Shown here in pieces: positions 1-6,831 of a stretch of 64,000 nucleotides of DNA. Both the position numbers and the translations under genes were made by a program. The DNA is taken from IMG/VR virus record IMGVR_UViG_3300005663_000003, positions 1-64,000 of that record; one strand, 5' to 3'. The stretch comes from a virus. Below the pieces are notes generated by a model, which saw nothing but the letters and a program-made list of their open reading frames with translations, was not told the DNA's origin and made no database searches. Each line of letters opens with the position of its first letter. Within the stretch, counting starts at the first letter, position 1.

Positions 1-1
1 G

Positions 2-196
2 ACCTGCCCGGTCTGTTGCCTCAAGGAACACCCGCGCGTCCCGTGGCCGATCGACAAGTCCTACCGCTGGCGAGCGACCTGCCCGGTGTGCGACTGCCGG
101 ACCGTGGTGCGCAAGACCGATGGGAAGATCGGAGGCCACGCGCTCGCGGTCGGGATCCCGTGTCGCGGGGCCGGGCGCGACCCGGTGAGAAAGTGA
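2..196 (+). CDS. Zinc-ribbon protein, 5' end outside the window
   Basis: An open frame runs from the first bases to a TGA at 194-196 with no start codon in the window, so the N-terminus is missing. The 64 visible residues hold two knuckles, CPVC near residue 2 and CPVCDC near residue 25, and a later lone Cys, which suggests one structural zinc site. The frame is favoured over the longer overlapping one because the cysteine spacing is meaningful and its TGA overlaps the next GTG. No catalytic motif is seen and the function is unknown. It is one of many small zinc-knuckle proteins in this genome. Confidence 0.6.
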   Translation, partial: TCPVCCLKEHPRVPWPIDKSYRWRATCPVCDCRTVVRKTDGKIGGHALAVGIPCRGAGRDPVRK

Positions 197-417
197 CCGG
201 CGACAGGCACCGCCTGCTCATGGTCAGAACTCTAGGCGGTAGCTGGAGACCGCTCGCTCTGCTCGTCGGCGGGACACTCTGTATCGCGTGCAGCGGATAC
301 ATCGACGTCGACATCTTCGGACCGATCCCCTGGTGCGCCCAGCACTTCCTCGAAGAGTTGGATAGGCTCCACGGCTTGGGAGTCCCGACACTCCAGCGGG
401 ACCTGGTCGAGGCGTGA
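193..417 (+). CDS. Small protein with hydrophobic N-terminal segment
   Basis: GTG at 193 overlaps the preceding TGA in the GTGA arrangement used throughout this genome; an internal ATG at 220 is the alternative start. The 74-residue product has a hydrophobic stretch (LALLVGGTLCIAC) preceded by Arg, which could be a signal anchor or a weak lipoprotein signal. The remainder is soluble-looking with an acidic C-terminus. It ends inside the next GTG. Membrane association is inference; the function is unknown. Confidence 0.5.
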   Translation: MTGDRHRLLMVRTLGGSWRPLALLVGGTLCIACSGYIDVDIFGPIPWCAQHFLEELDRLHGLGVPTLQRDLVEA

Positions 418-944
418 GCGACCTCGAACGCCGCCGCGCCATCCGCGCCCTCATGTCAGCCCCCCAGCAGTTCAGCGATGACGAGCTGCGCCGGATCGTC
501 ATGACGATCGACGCCGAGATGATCGCCCGGGTAGGCGAGAAGGTCAGCTATCCGAAGCTGGAGAAGGCAGTCGCCAACCTGTGCCTAGGCGGAGGAGGGC
601 GGCTCACCACCGCCTTCGTCGCCATTGTTGACGGGCCCGGCGGATACCACCTTACCGTCTCCCACCTGCTAGCGATCGAGCCCGGCCTGCTGCTCGCGAA
701 AGGGGCGGGCGAAACGACGATACTAGCCACCCTCGTCGCGCTGCTCGACCTCGGGCGCGGGACCCTCCCAGCTTCCTGGCGGGCTCCCCCGAGCTTCGCG
801 CTCGCTCGGACCTGGGCCAACGCCATCGCCCTCCAGCGCACCGACCCAATGCGCCTCAAGGAGATCGCGAAGAAGGAGAAGCTCTGGAGCTGCACGAACA
901 GACTCGCGTGGCTGATCGACGGCGACCACCTGAGCGTGACGTAG
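414..944 (+). CDS. Hypothetical protein, 176 aa
   Basis: GTG at 414 is coupled to the previous stop by a 4-base overlap. The N-terminal 60 residues are charged and helical, beginning MSDLERRRAIRALMSAPQQF. The middle (about 75-130) is hydrophobic and Gly/Leu-rich without a clear membrane segment, and the C-terminus is basic. I do not recognise the family. It lies upstream of the terminase, but that position does not assign a packaging role. Confidence 0.6.
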   Translation: MSDLERRRAIRALMSAPQQFSDDELRRIVMTIDAEMIARVGEKVSYPKLEKAVANLCLGGGGRLTTAFVAIVDGPGGYHLTVSHLLAIEPGLLLAKGAGETTILATLVALLDLGRGTLPASWRAPPSFALARTWANAIALQRTDPMRLKEIAKKEKLWSCTNRLAWLIDGDHLSVT

Positions 945-994
945 ATGGGAAGCCCGGCCTCCGCTTCTGAGGCGAGAGCGCCTCACCTACCTGG

Positions 995-1007
995 TAGACT
1001 CGGGGGG
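995..1007 (+). promoter_or_regulatory. Putative leaderless promoter, -10 TAGACT
   Basis: TAGACT at 995-1000 starts 12 bases before the GTG at 1007. The same spacing occurs before several other genes here. No good -35 box is visible. If active, transcription would begin at or next to the GTG. Confidence 0.45.
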
Positions 1008-1324
1008 TGAAGCGAGTCCGCTGGATGCTGCCGTGGCCCCCCTCGACGAACGCGGCGGGCGACAAGGGCCTGGGCCGACCGCCGAAGCTCCACGCTTTCC
1101 GGCTCGACGACCACGAAGTCCAGGCGGCCACGCTCGACTACCACCCCACCCCGCCCGTCTGCGGCTCGAAGCGATGGCGCGGCGCGGCAGGGCCCGAGCT
1201 GACCGGCCCCCGATGCCTCCACTGCCTCGACCACCTTGGCCTGGCTAGCACGGCTGACACGTCTGACACGCCAAGTGAGGCGGCTGACCGTGCTGACACG
1301 GTAGACACGGGCCCCAGCCAGTGA
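1007..1324 (+). CDS. Hypothetical protein, 105 aa, with repetitive C-terminus
   Basis: The start is the GTG 12 bases after a TAGACT box, with no Shine-Dalgarno site. The N-terminus begins MKRVRWMLPWPPSTN. A Cys group (PVCGSK, then RCLHC) near residues 45-75 may bind metal. The last 25 residues are a Thr/Asp/Ala-rich run encoded by degenerate TGACACG repeats. The stop overlaps the GTG of the terminase gene, so translation is probably coupled. Position suggests a possible packaging-related role, for example an atypical small terminase, but nothing in the sequence shows it. Confidence 0.55.
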   Translation: MKRVRWMLPWPPSTNAAGDKGLGRPPKLHAFRLDDHEVQAATLDYHPTPPVCGSKRWRGAAGPELTGPRCLHCLDHLGLASTADTSDTPSEAADRADTVDTGPSQ

Positions 1325-1356
1325 CGCGTGATGACACGGCTGACGCGGCTGACCCC
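1255..1356 (+). repeat. Degenerate TGACACG repeats across the terL start
   Basis: About nine copies of TGACACG or close variants (TGACCG, AGACACG, TGACGCG) lie at 1255, 1264, 1285, 1294, 1303, 1322, 1332, 1341 and 1350. They span the end of the preceding gene and the first codons of terL. The CCAAGTGAGG motif sits among them at 1271-1280. A packaging-initiation or protein-binding site is possible, but this is inference. Confidence 0.5.
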
Positions 1357-3225
1357 TCGGGTCAGGACGGAGAGGCCCCCCACGCCTCACGGCAGCCCGC
1401 GTGTGAGGCGATCGAGCCGACCGCCGAGGAAGCTGCCCTAGCGATCCTGCCCGCGCTGGAGATGCTCTCGACGCTCGGGGGTCCCTACCCCACCGAGATC
1501 GCGCCCACCTGGCCCCGGCCCGCCGAGGGCGAGCGGCCCATCGACTACCTCACCCCGGTCCAGCTCCAGGTGCTTGGCCTGCTCCTGCGCGGCTACACCC
1601 GCGCCGACATCGCCCGGGACCCGGAGCTGAGGGTGAGCCGCTCGACGGTCCACCGCTGGGAGCACCGGGATGAGAACTTCCGGGCGGCCTACGCCGAGTC
1701 CATGGCCGAGATGCGGAGCGCGACCCGGCCCCTCCTCATCGACGGCTTCCGCAAGGGCGTGATGGAGCTGGTCGACCTGGTCAGCTCGACCTCCGCGAAG
1801 ATCCGTCTGGGCGCGGCGACCCAGCTCACCCGGCTCTATCGCCCCGACGAGGTCGGCGCGGTCACCGCCGGGAACGAGCGCGAGACCGACACCGACGCCG
1901 AATGGATGCGCCGGTTCACGACGAAGGGCGATGCCTTCCTCCCGCACGATACTCAGCTCGCCGCGATCAACTGCCTTGCTCGCTACCTGGTCCTGGTCGC
2001 CGGGGTCCAGTCGGGCAAGACCGACACGGGCGCCATCAACTTCTGGAAGCGGATCGTCATGGAGAACGATCCCACGGCGGTCTACTACCTGGTCGCTCCG
2101 ACGACCGGCATCGGCAAGGTGATGCGCAAGCGGTTCGTGTCTCGCGCGCCGAAGGGCTGGCTCCTGAATCCGTCGGGCAGCGGCCAGGACTTCGAGCGCA
2201 CCTGGAAGCTGAGCAACGGGGCAACCGTCGAGTTCCGCAGCGCGAACAAGCCAGAGAACATCGTGGCCGAGACTCTGTGCGGCGCGTGGCTCGACGAGTT
2301 CACTCTGATGCGCGCGACCGTCTGGCAGGTCAGCCTTCGCGGTCGCCTCGCTGCGACCGGGGGCTGGGTCATCTTTACCGGAACCCCGCGCGGACCAACG
2401 TGGGCCTACGAAGAGGTCTGGCGCCGGACACAGCCTCACGACGATCTATACGACAAGGGCGGCAACTGGGCGGGCTTCACCTGGCACAGCTCGGCGAACC
2501 CGAGGGTGTCGGCCATGGAGGTCGCCGACGCGAAGGCCACTCTCCCGGACGCGTTCTTCCGCCGCGAGTGGCAAGCGAGCTGGGAGGCGTTCCACGGCCA
2601 GGTGTTCCCGGACTTCAGCAAAGCGGCCAACGTCTTCGACTTGACCAAGGTGCTCACGAAGCGGAGCGAGGGCACGCTGTTCGATGCCGGGGTCGACTGG
2701 GGCTACGGTTCCCCGGGCGCGCTCGTCGTCGGCAGGCTCAACGCCGATGCGAGCTGGGACATCGTGCATGAGGTCCACGAAGCGAAGCGGCTCACGGCCT
2801 GGTGGATCGAGCGCTTCAAGGAGGCACACCTGCGGTTCGGCGCGATGACCGGGCGGGGCATCGACACGTTCTGGTGCGACGGCGCCGAGCCCGACCGGAT
2901 CGTAGCGGCGCGCCGGGCGCTGAGGAAGTGGGCGAAGGAGCTGGGGATCCGCGCGCCCCGGGTGCGCCCCGGGAAGAAGGAACGGTATCGGGGAATCCTC
3001 CACGTCGCTAGCCTCTTCAAGCAGAGGCGCGTCCGCATTCACCGTGCCTGCTCCGTGACCATCGCTCAGCTCCAGGGCTACAAGTTCAAGGAGGACCGGG
3101 AGGGCGACGACACCGACGCCATCGAGGAGGGGAACGACCACACGGTCGACGCCCTCCGCTACATGACCTACAGCCGGAAGCGTGCCGACCGGAAGGGCGG
3201 CAACGTGGAGATGGGCTCAGCATAA
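1321..3225 (+). CDS. terL: Terminase large subunit with N-terminal helix-turn-helix region
   Basis: ATP-driven packaging motor and headful or site-specific nuclease. An N-terminal extension (residues 1-200) contains a predicted helix-turn-helix, LTPVQLQ to VHRW, near 77-113. The ATPase domain has Walker A GVQSGKT at 228-234, Walker B WLDEF at 323-327 and the coupling motif TGTP at 353-356. The RNase H-like nuclease domain has acidic residues in VDWGYG (D459), WCDGAEPD (D520) and DHTVDALRY (D610). At 634 aa it is longer than most, which fits the extra DNA-binding region. GTG at 1321 overlaps the upstream TGA. No separate small terminase is recognisable nearby, so the extension may do that job. 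Confidence 0.95.
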   Translation: MTRDDTADAADPSGQDGEAPHASRQPACEAIEPTAEEAALAILPALEMLSTLGGPYPTEIAPTWPRPAEGERPIDYLTPVQLQVLGLLLRGYTRADIARDPELRVSRSTVHRWEHRDENFRAAYAESMAEMRSATRPLLIDGFRKGVMELVDLVSSTSAKIRLGAATQLTRLYRPDEVGAVTAGNERETDTDAEWMRRFTTKGDAFLPHDTQLAAINCLARYLVLVAGVQSGKTDTGAINFWKRIVMENDPTAVYYLVAPTTGIGKVMRKRFVSRAPKGWLLNPSGSGQDFERTWKLSNGATVEFRSANKPENIVAETLCGAWLDEFTLMRATVWQVSLRGRLAATGGWVIFTGTPRGPTWAYEEVWRRTQPHDDLYDKGGNWAGFTWHSSANPRVSAMEVADAKATLPDAFFRREWQASWEAFHGQVFPDFSKAANVFDLTKVLTKRSEGTLFDAGVDWGYGSPGALVVGRLNADASWDIVHEVHEAKRLTAWWIERFKEAHLRFGAMTGRGIDTFWCDGAEPDRIVAARRALRKWAKELGIRAPRVRPGKKERYRGILHVASLFKQRRVRIHRACSVTIAQLQGYKFKEDREGDDTDAIEEGNDHTVDALRYMTYSRKRADRKGGNVEMGSA

Positions 3226-3234
3226 GGAGGCGAG

Positions 3235-3453
3235 ATGAACGACGAGGCGAGAGAGACGATTGAGGCTGTGACAGACTGCGAGGACTTCGACAAGGCTTGG
3301 ACTGGCGGACTCAGGGAGAGGACGATCACGAACGCGATAACGGTCAGGGTCGCTGACTGCGACACCGAGAAGGTCCAGGCGGCACTGGAGCAGGTCGCGC
3401 GAATGGGCTGGCTGGAGAGCGCGCGAATGCTGCGAAGAAAACTCAGGGGCTAG
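3235..3453 (+). CDS. Hypothetical protein, 72 aa
   Basis: ATG at 3235 follows a good Shine-Dalgarno site (AAGGAGG) 9 bases after the terminase stop. The small acidic-then-basic protein is predicted mostly helical and ends with MLRRKLRG. No motif is recognised. Co-transcription with terL is likely from the spacing. Confidence 0.6.
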   Translation: MNDEARETIEAVTDCEDFDKAWTGGLRERTITNAITVRVADCDTEKVQAALEQVARMGWLESARMLRRKLRG

Positions 3454-3458
3454 CGGAC

Positions 3459-3656
3459 GTGAAGCCACACCACATCGACTGTGGATGCGACGTCTGCCGC
3501 GAGCAGCGGAGGAAGGAAGACAGGCCAACCGCCTGCGACATCTTGAAGGGGGTCGTGGCTGTCGTGACCCTGCCCATCATCCTGCCGCTCGCCTGCCTGC
3601 TCACCGTGCCGCTCATCATCCTGTTCGCGCCACGCCACGATGATCCCTGGCCGTAG
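3459..3656 (+). CDS. Small membrane protein with N-terminal CxCxxC
   Basis: GTG at 3459 gives 65 residues. The N-terminus has CGCDVC (residues 8-13), then a basic stretch, then about 30 hydrophobic residues (VVAVVTLPIILPLACLLTVP and on) long enough for one or two membrane passes, and a short charged tail. Size and topology resemble small holin-like or envelope proteins, but no lysis gene is adjacent, so lysis is only one option. It is the last gene before a structured non-coding stretch. Confidence 0.55.
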   Translation: MKPHHIDCGCDVCREQRRKEDRPTACDILKGVVAVVTLPIILPLACLLTVPLIILFAPRHDDPWP

Positions 3657-3685
3657 GCTTCCATCCGTCGGTGTCGGTGTCGGTG

Positions 3686-3691
3686 TATACA
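3686..3691 (+). promoter_or_regulatory. Putative -10 box TATACA before a structured RNA region
   Basis: TATACA (followed by CT) lies directly after four tandem copies of CGGTGT and just before a series of hairpins. No clear -35 box is visible, so promoter activity is tentative. Confidence 0.35.
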
Positions 3692-3692
3692 C

Positions 3693-3838
3693 TCTCCAGT
3701 CCTGGCGGGGAGTTCCCGCCTGCTGGAGTCGTCGCGTGCGGCGGCTCACGTCCGGGCCGCTTGAGACTGGCGCTACGCCTTTCGAGGCCAACCAGGTAAC
3801 AAAGGCAAAGACACGTTGCCTTCGGCAACCTTTGCCTT
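3693..3838 (+). ncRNA. Candidate structured non-coding RNA
   Basis: This is a gene-free stretch of about 280 bases. It contains a two-part hairpin (CTCCAG 3694-3699 with CTGGAG 3723-3728, and GGCGGG 3704-3709 with CCCGCC 3715-3720), a GCGGC/GCCGC stem (3738-3742 with 3756-3760), a GCCT-TTCG-AGGC stem (3777-3788), and a final long hairpin at 3802-3838. A -10-like TATACA precedes it and the last hairpin could terminate it. A short open frame here (start near 3640) has no ribosome site and is judged spurious. No known RNA family is recognised. Confidence 0.45.
3802..3838 (+). terminator. Hairpin, probable terminator
   Basis: AAGGCAAAG (3802-3810) pairs with CTTTGCCTT (3830-3838), and inside it GTTGCC (3815-3820) pairs with GGCAAC (3824-3829). 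No long T-run follows, only TTGTCTT nearby, so termination strength is uncertain. Confidence 0.5.
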
Positions 3839-3938
3839 GTCTTAGCCCCGTGGGGGAGGGAGGGGCCGCACCCCTCCAGGTCGTCGGCCCTGGCCGGTGA
3901 CCACTCCCTCTCGGTAAGCTAGACCGGGGAGCGAAGCG

Positions 3939-4136
3939 ATGAGCCCGAAGCTACTGGCACTGATCGAAGACGCCATCAAGGCAGCCCGAGAGGAGAAGCT
4001 CTCAGCGGCGGTGGCGAAGGACGTCGAGAAGATGCTGAACGCGGGCCACGTCCAGAAGCTCTTGGAGGATGCGCTCCTTCGGGCTCGCCTGATCTTCGAC
4101 ATCGGGCCACCGCTTCCAGAGTCGAGGGCGATGTGA
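3939..4136 (+). CDS. Hypothetical helical protein, 65 aa
   Basis: ATG at 3939 is preceded by the GCGAAGCGATG initiation context, a variant of the GTGAAGCGATG string seen before several starts here. A TAAGCT box lies 24 bases upstream at 3915. The product is almost entirely predicted alpha-helix. No family is recognised. It starts a run of tightly coupled small genes. Confidence 0.55.
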   Translation: MSPKLLALIEDAIKAAREEKLSAAVAKDVEKMLNAGHVQKLLEDALLRARLIFDIGPPLPESRAM

Positions 4137-4321
4137 CCGGGCCCGAGGAACAGCGATGCCGGGAAGCGTTCAACCACTCGCTGTCCGAGTTGGTCCGCGC
4201 GTTCCACAAGCTCGGGCTGTCTCGCGAGACGCTGGTCCTTTCGCTGTGCGGCAGCGCCTTCGCGCTTCTCAAGCATCCGGGCCCTCACCACGGGGACAAG
4301 GACCGAGAGGACGCGTTCTGA
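4133..4321 (+). CDS. Hypothetical protein, 62 aa
   Basis: GTG at 4133 overlaps the previous TGA by 4 bases. The small helical protein contains REAFNHSLSELVRAF and an internal hydrophobic patch (LVLSLCGSAFALL). It is not recognised. It ends at the A of the next ATG. Confidence 0.5.
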   Translation: MTGPEEQRCREAFNHSLSELVRAFHKLGLSRETLVLSLCGSAFALLKHPGPHHGDKDREDAF

Positions 4322-4614
4322 TGCAGGAACTCAACGGACTCTGCTACATCGGTGAGCCTCCTAACGGCGAGATGATTCGCATGGCTGACCTGCGGCCTGG
4401 CGACATCTTCCGGTTGATTCCCAGGGACGACCCCGCGATGCCGGTCATCATCGAAGAAGCAGAGAGCGCTCGTAGTTCGGGTCGATGTGTTTCGGAGCAA
4501 TCCACCAACCTCTTCCGCGCCATGGTCAAGCGTGCGCGTCTATACAGGTATGAGCAGGGTGATCCCACGGCCGATGGCAAAGCGCAGTGCTGGGCCGAAG
4601 AGGTGGAGGTGTGA
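4321..4614 (+). CDS. Hypothetical protein, 97 aa
   Basis: ATG at 4321 overlaps the upstream stop by one base, and this is preferred to an in-frame start further upstream because that region is occupied by the preceding gene. The N-terminal half is beta-rich, with an LRPGDIFRLI segment near residues 24-33 that resembles the LRKGDRF segment of the protein at 16046. The C-terminus holds one Cys and is acidic. The function is unknown. Confidence 0.55.
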   Translation: MQELNGLCYIGEPPNGEMIRMADLRPGDIFRLIPRDDPAMPVIIEEAESARSSGRCVSEQSTNLFRAMVKRARLYRYEQGDPTADGKAQCWAEEVEV

Positions 4615-4817
4615 CCCAAGGCCGCACCATCTCTGTGGGTCCAGACAAGCCAGCGATCCTGGCCGACCGGCTCGTTCGCAGGCTGCTGAAGGATGGACTG
4701 ATCGAACCAGGCCCAACCCCGAAGGGATTCGAGCGGAAGCGCGCGGCGATCACCGAGTCGCTGGCCGACGAAATCCATCAGGACATACTCGACGCGACGC
4801 TTAGGAGTAAGAGATGA
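4611..4817 (+). CDS. Hypothetical protein, 68 aa
   Basis: GTG at 4611 uses the 4-base GTGA overlap. The product is small and basic, with a helical core (ILADRLVRRLLKDGLIEPG). No domain is recognised. It is coupled on both sides. Confidence 0.5.
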   Translation: MTQGRTISVGPDKPAILADRLVRRLLKDGLIEPGPTPKGFERKRAAITESLADEIHQDILDATLRSKR

Positions 4818-5143
4818 GCATCGAGGTCAGGCTGTTCGAGTGCGGCGAGGAGCTGGAGTTCGCGTCCGAGCGGTTCCCGTGCCGAGTCGAGGCGGGCGAC
4901 GTCATCCAGTTCGACGACGACAACAAACGGATGCAGCTTCGCCGCGTGAGCAGCGTGGTCCACGTCGCCTTCGGTCCAGACGAGGGGCACATCGTCGCGT
5001 TCCTCAAGCCGAAGGGTTGGAAGAAGGCTGAGGATCTGCGAGCCAAGGCCCTCGCCGACGAGCTGCGCAAGGAGGGGTGGGCCGACTCCGTGATACGCTC
5101 TGTGTTCGAGTGCCAAGCGAGGGTGGGGCAGGTCAACGAATGA
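4814..5143 (+). CDS. Hypothetical protein, 109 aa
   Basis: ATG at 4814 has a weak AGGAG site upstream and overlaps the previous TGA. The N-terminal 60 residues look like a small beta-barrel (VEAGDVIQFDDDNKRMQLRR), followed by a helical C-terminus. The AGDVIQF segment recalls PUA/ASCH-type barrels, as does the next gene, but the assignment is weak. Confidence 0.55.
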   Translation: MSIEVRLFECGEELEFASERFPCRVEAGDVIQFDDDNKRMQLRRVSSVVHVAFGPDEGHIVAFLKPKGWKKAEDLRAKALADELRKEGWADSVIRSVFECQARVGQVNE

Positions 5144-5631
5144 TCCACGAACTCAAGACCTGGCCTGGCCCCTTCGTCGCGTGCGCCGACGGCCTCAAGC
5201 GGTTCGAGATCCGGCGGGCCGACCGTCGTTACGCGATCGGCGACACGCTCGTCCTTCGGGAGTGGGTGCCCACTCCCGACGACCCAACTAGCGAGGGCAT
5301 CTACCCCGGGAGCTTCGGCGTCTTCGCGGTCACCTACATCTGCGAGGGCGGCGCGTCGAGAATCCCGCGCGACCTCGTCGTCATGTCCATCACGGCGATC
5401 CCGATCTTCGCCGTTCCCGCGAAGACGAACCTGGGCAAACGCATCAAGGTTCTCTGCGCCGAGGCGCTGGAGAAGATGGACCCCGAGCAGCGCAAGCAGG
5501 CGCACGGTCGAGCGGCTCAGCTCGCAGTCGAGCGACCCGACGAGGAACCGTGCGACGGGTGCCCGAGCTGTAAGCCAGCGGGTGGCCTCGGTCGTCCTCA
5601 CCTTCCCCCCAGCAGGTTCGAGTTCAATTGA
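5140..5631 (+). CDS. DUF3850 (ASCH/PUA-like) protein with C-terminal zinc knuckle
   Basis: ATG at 5140 overlaps the previous TGA. Residues 1-45 match the DUF3850 signature (HELKTWPGPF, then KRFEIRRADRRYAIGDTLVL), a PUA/ASCH-like barrel common in phages and thought to bind RNA or modified nucleotides. Residues 45-95 continue the barrel. A C-terminal extension carries CDGCPSC near residue 143, probably a metal knuckle. The family has no settled biochemical role. The zinc-like tail is an addition I do not recall as standard. Confidence 0.75.
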   Translation: MIHELKTWPGPFVACADGLKRFEIRRADRRYAIGDTLVLREWVPTPDDPTSEGIYPGSFGVFAVTYICEGGASRIPRDLVVMSITAIPIFAVPAKTNLGKRIKVLCAEALEKMDPEQRKQAHGRAAQLAVERPDEEPCDGCPSCKPAGGLGRPHLPPSRFEFN

Positions 5632-5855
5632 CCAGCAAGCTCACCGAGATGGATCGGCTCGACGAGCTGGCGTCCTGGGCGAAGGACGCGAGCAACATAG
5701 CTGCCCGCGAAGCGCGGAAGCTCCTCGGGGGTGAGGTGAAGCTGGTGGGGATCGCCCCGAGGAAGGGCTGGCGCATGGCCGAGGCGGACAAAGAGAAGCG
5801 CGCCGCGATGCCCGTCGATGAGCAGCGTTACCTGATCTTCGAACGGGTGAGCTGA
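5628..5855 (+). CDS. Hypothetical protein, 75 aa
   Basis: The start is TTG at 5628, overlapping the previous TGA (TTGA). The product is mostly helical and charged with a short beta end (RYLIFERVS). No domain is recognised. TTG is chosen because no ATG/GTG gives a full-length coupled product; an ATG nine residues in (5649) is the alternative. Confidence 0.5.
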   Translation: MTSKLTEMDRLDELASWAKDASNIAAREARKLLGGEVKLVGIAPRKGWRMAEADKEKRAAMPVDEQRYLIFERVS

Positions 5856-6085
5856 TGCCGCTGGTGATGTTCGCCTGGTGGCTCCTTCGACCTCACGCCT
5901 TCCTCTTTGAGGAACGGCATGGACTTCAACTGACCGTGAGCGCGCGGCGAACTACGATCCGACGCCCGCGCCGGTCCCTCTTCAGTGACCGGCCCTTGAG
6001 GAGGGCCAGGGCCGGACCCCCTCAGATCGAGCGCCACGCGGGGCGCGTCAGTAGAAATGCCGCGAAGCCCCGGGCGCGGCGTTGA
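5855..6085 (+). CDS. Doubtful small Arg-rich open frame
   Basis: ATG at 5855 overlaps the upstream TGA, which argues for translation. The first 25 residues (MPLVMFAWWLLRPHAFLF) are hydrophobic, but the rest is an Arg-rich low-complexity run typical of non-coding GC-rich frames. It may be a real short membrane peptide whose C-terminus has degenerated, or not a gene. It ends 21 bases before a terminator hairpin. Confidence 0.25.
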   Translation: MPLVMFAWWLLRPHAFLFEERHGLQLTVSARRTTIRRPRRSLFSDRPLRRARAGPPQIERHAGRVSRNAAKPRARR

Positions 6086-6106
6086 AGCGACCTATGTGGA
6101 AACACG

Positions 6107-6138
6107 GGCGCGCCTCACTCTACCGGGGCGCGCCTTTT
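6107..6138 (+). terminator. Intrinsic terminator
   Basis: GGCGCGCC at 6107-6114 pairs with GGCGCGCC at 6127-6134 (the octamer is its own complement), with a 12-base loop, followed by TTTT at 6135-6138. It separates the upstream accessory run from the promoter at 6159. Confidence 0.75.
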
Positions 6139-6158
6139 CCGTTGGTCGTCCCGTCGTG

Positions 6159-6164
6159 TATGCT
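6159..6164 (+). promoter_or_regulatory. Putative promoter, -10 TATGCT
   Basis: TATGCT starts 35 bases before the ATG at 6194 and lies just after a terminator. It is the same hexamer and similar spacing as before the gene at 17418. No strong -35 box is seen. Confidence 0.5.
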
Positions 6165-6193
6165 GTGAGGGCAACCCAGCCAAGGAGGGACCC

Positions 6194-6517
6194 ATGGCAC
6201 TCGACGGAACCATCACCCGGGTCGGACCCGGACAGGACGTAGGCGACGGCGAGATGCTCGTGGTCGACGTGCAAGGCCCCAGCGAATACGCCAACGCCGA
6301 GGGCGGCGAAGACCCCGTGGCCGGGAACCCGTTCGGCCTGCGCCTCGGCACTCGGGTCGACTCCTGCGATGGCAGGGCGGCCGATCCGGCCAACGGCTAC
6401 GCCAAGCTGGACCCGGCGACGGGGCTGCTTCAGTTCTTCACGGCGGCCGACGTCGAGCAGGCCGACGACGCAGACCTGTCCGCCGACATCTACCGCCTCA
6501 CCCTCCAGGGTCGCTAG
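6194..6517 (+). CDS. Hypothetical beta-rich protein in its own transcription unit
   Basis: ATG at 6194 has a strong Shine-Dalgarno site (AAGGAGGG). The 107-residue acidic, beta-rich product has no recognised domain; possible roles include a virion decoration protein or another abundantly needed product. The gene stands alone between an intrinsic terminator with its own -10 box and a second hairpin at 6531-6565. This promoter/gene/terminator layout is typical of moron-like cassettes. The function is unknown. Confidence 0.6.
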   Translation: MALDGTITRVGPGQDVGDGEMLVVDVQGPSEYANAEGGEDPVAGNPFGLRLGTRVDSCDGRAADPANGYAKLDPATGLLQFFTAADVEQADDADLSADIYRLTLQGR

Positions 6518-6530
6518 AGTTGCAGGCGGC

Positions 6531-6565
6531 GGGAGGGGGCGTGGCGCACAGACGCGTCCCCTCCC
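6531..6565 (+). terminator. GC-rich hairpin, probable terminator
   Basis: GGGAGGGGGCG (6531-6541) pairs over 11 positions, with one G-T wobble, with CGTCCCCTCCC (6555-6565). No T-run follows. It closes the single-gene unit 6159-6517. Confidence 0.55.
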
Positions 6566-6585
6566 CGGTCGGGAGTGAGCGAACG

Positions 6586-6831
6586 ATGTCGGGAACCGTA
6601 GCAAAGGATGCAGGAGTGGGTGGCATGATCATCCTAGAGCCTGGTCACGCGGTCAGGTTCAAAGCCCACGACTACGTTCAGTCCGAAGGCTCGCGCGAGA
6701 TTCTCACGGTGGACTGTATCCACCACGATGCCCTAGGCGTCACGCGAGGAGCACTCAACACGACGCCAGTAGACATCTCGGCGGGGTCCAGGCTTGAGCG
6801 CGTCGCCTCGGGAGTAAACGATGGGCCATGA
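6586..6831 (+). CDS. Hypothetical protein, 81 aa
   Basis: ATG at 6586 is preceded by GGGAGTGAGCGAACG, resembling the GTGAAGCGA initiation context. The product is beta-rich (MIILEPGHAVRFKAHDYVQ) with repeated short strands. Upstream in-frame codons fall inside the hairpin and are not favoured. It overlaps the portal start by 11 bases. A small virion or neck-related role is possible but unproven. Confidence 0.55.
   Translation: MSGTVAKDAGVGGMIILEPGHAVRFKAHDYVQSEGSREILTVDCIHHDALGVTRGALNTTPVDISAGSRLERVASGVNDGP

Noticed and set aside
3640-3900. 86-codon open frame across the hairpin region
   Set aside because: It has no ribosome site, repetitive Val/Gly start and unlikely composition, and it crosses several stable hairpins including a terminator-like one.
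6057-6242. Short open frames between 6057 and 6242
   Set aside because: They run through an intrinsic terminator and a promoter into the gene at 6194 in the wrong frame.
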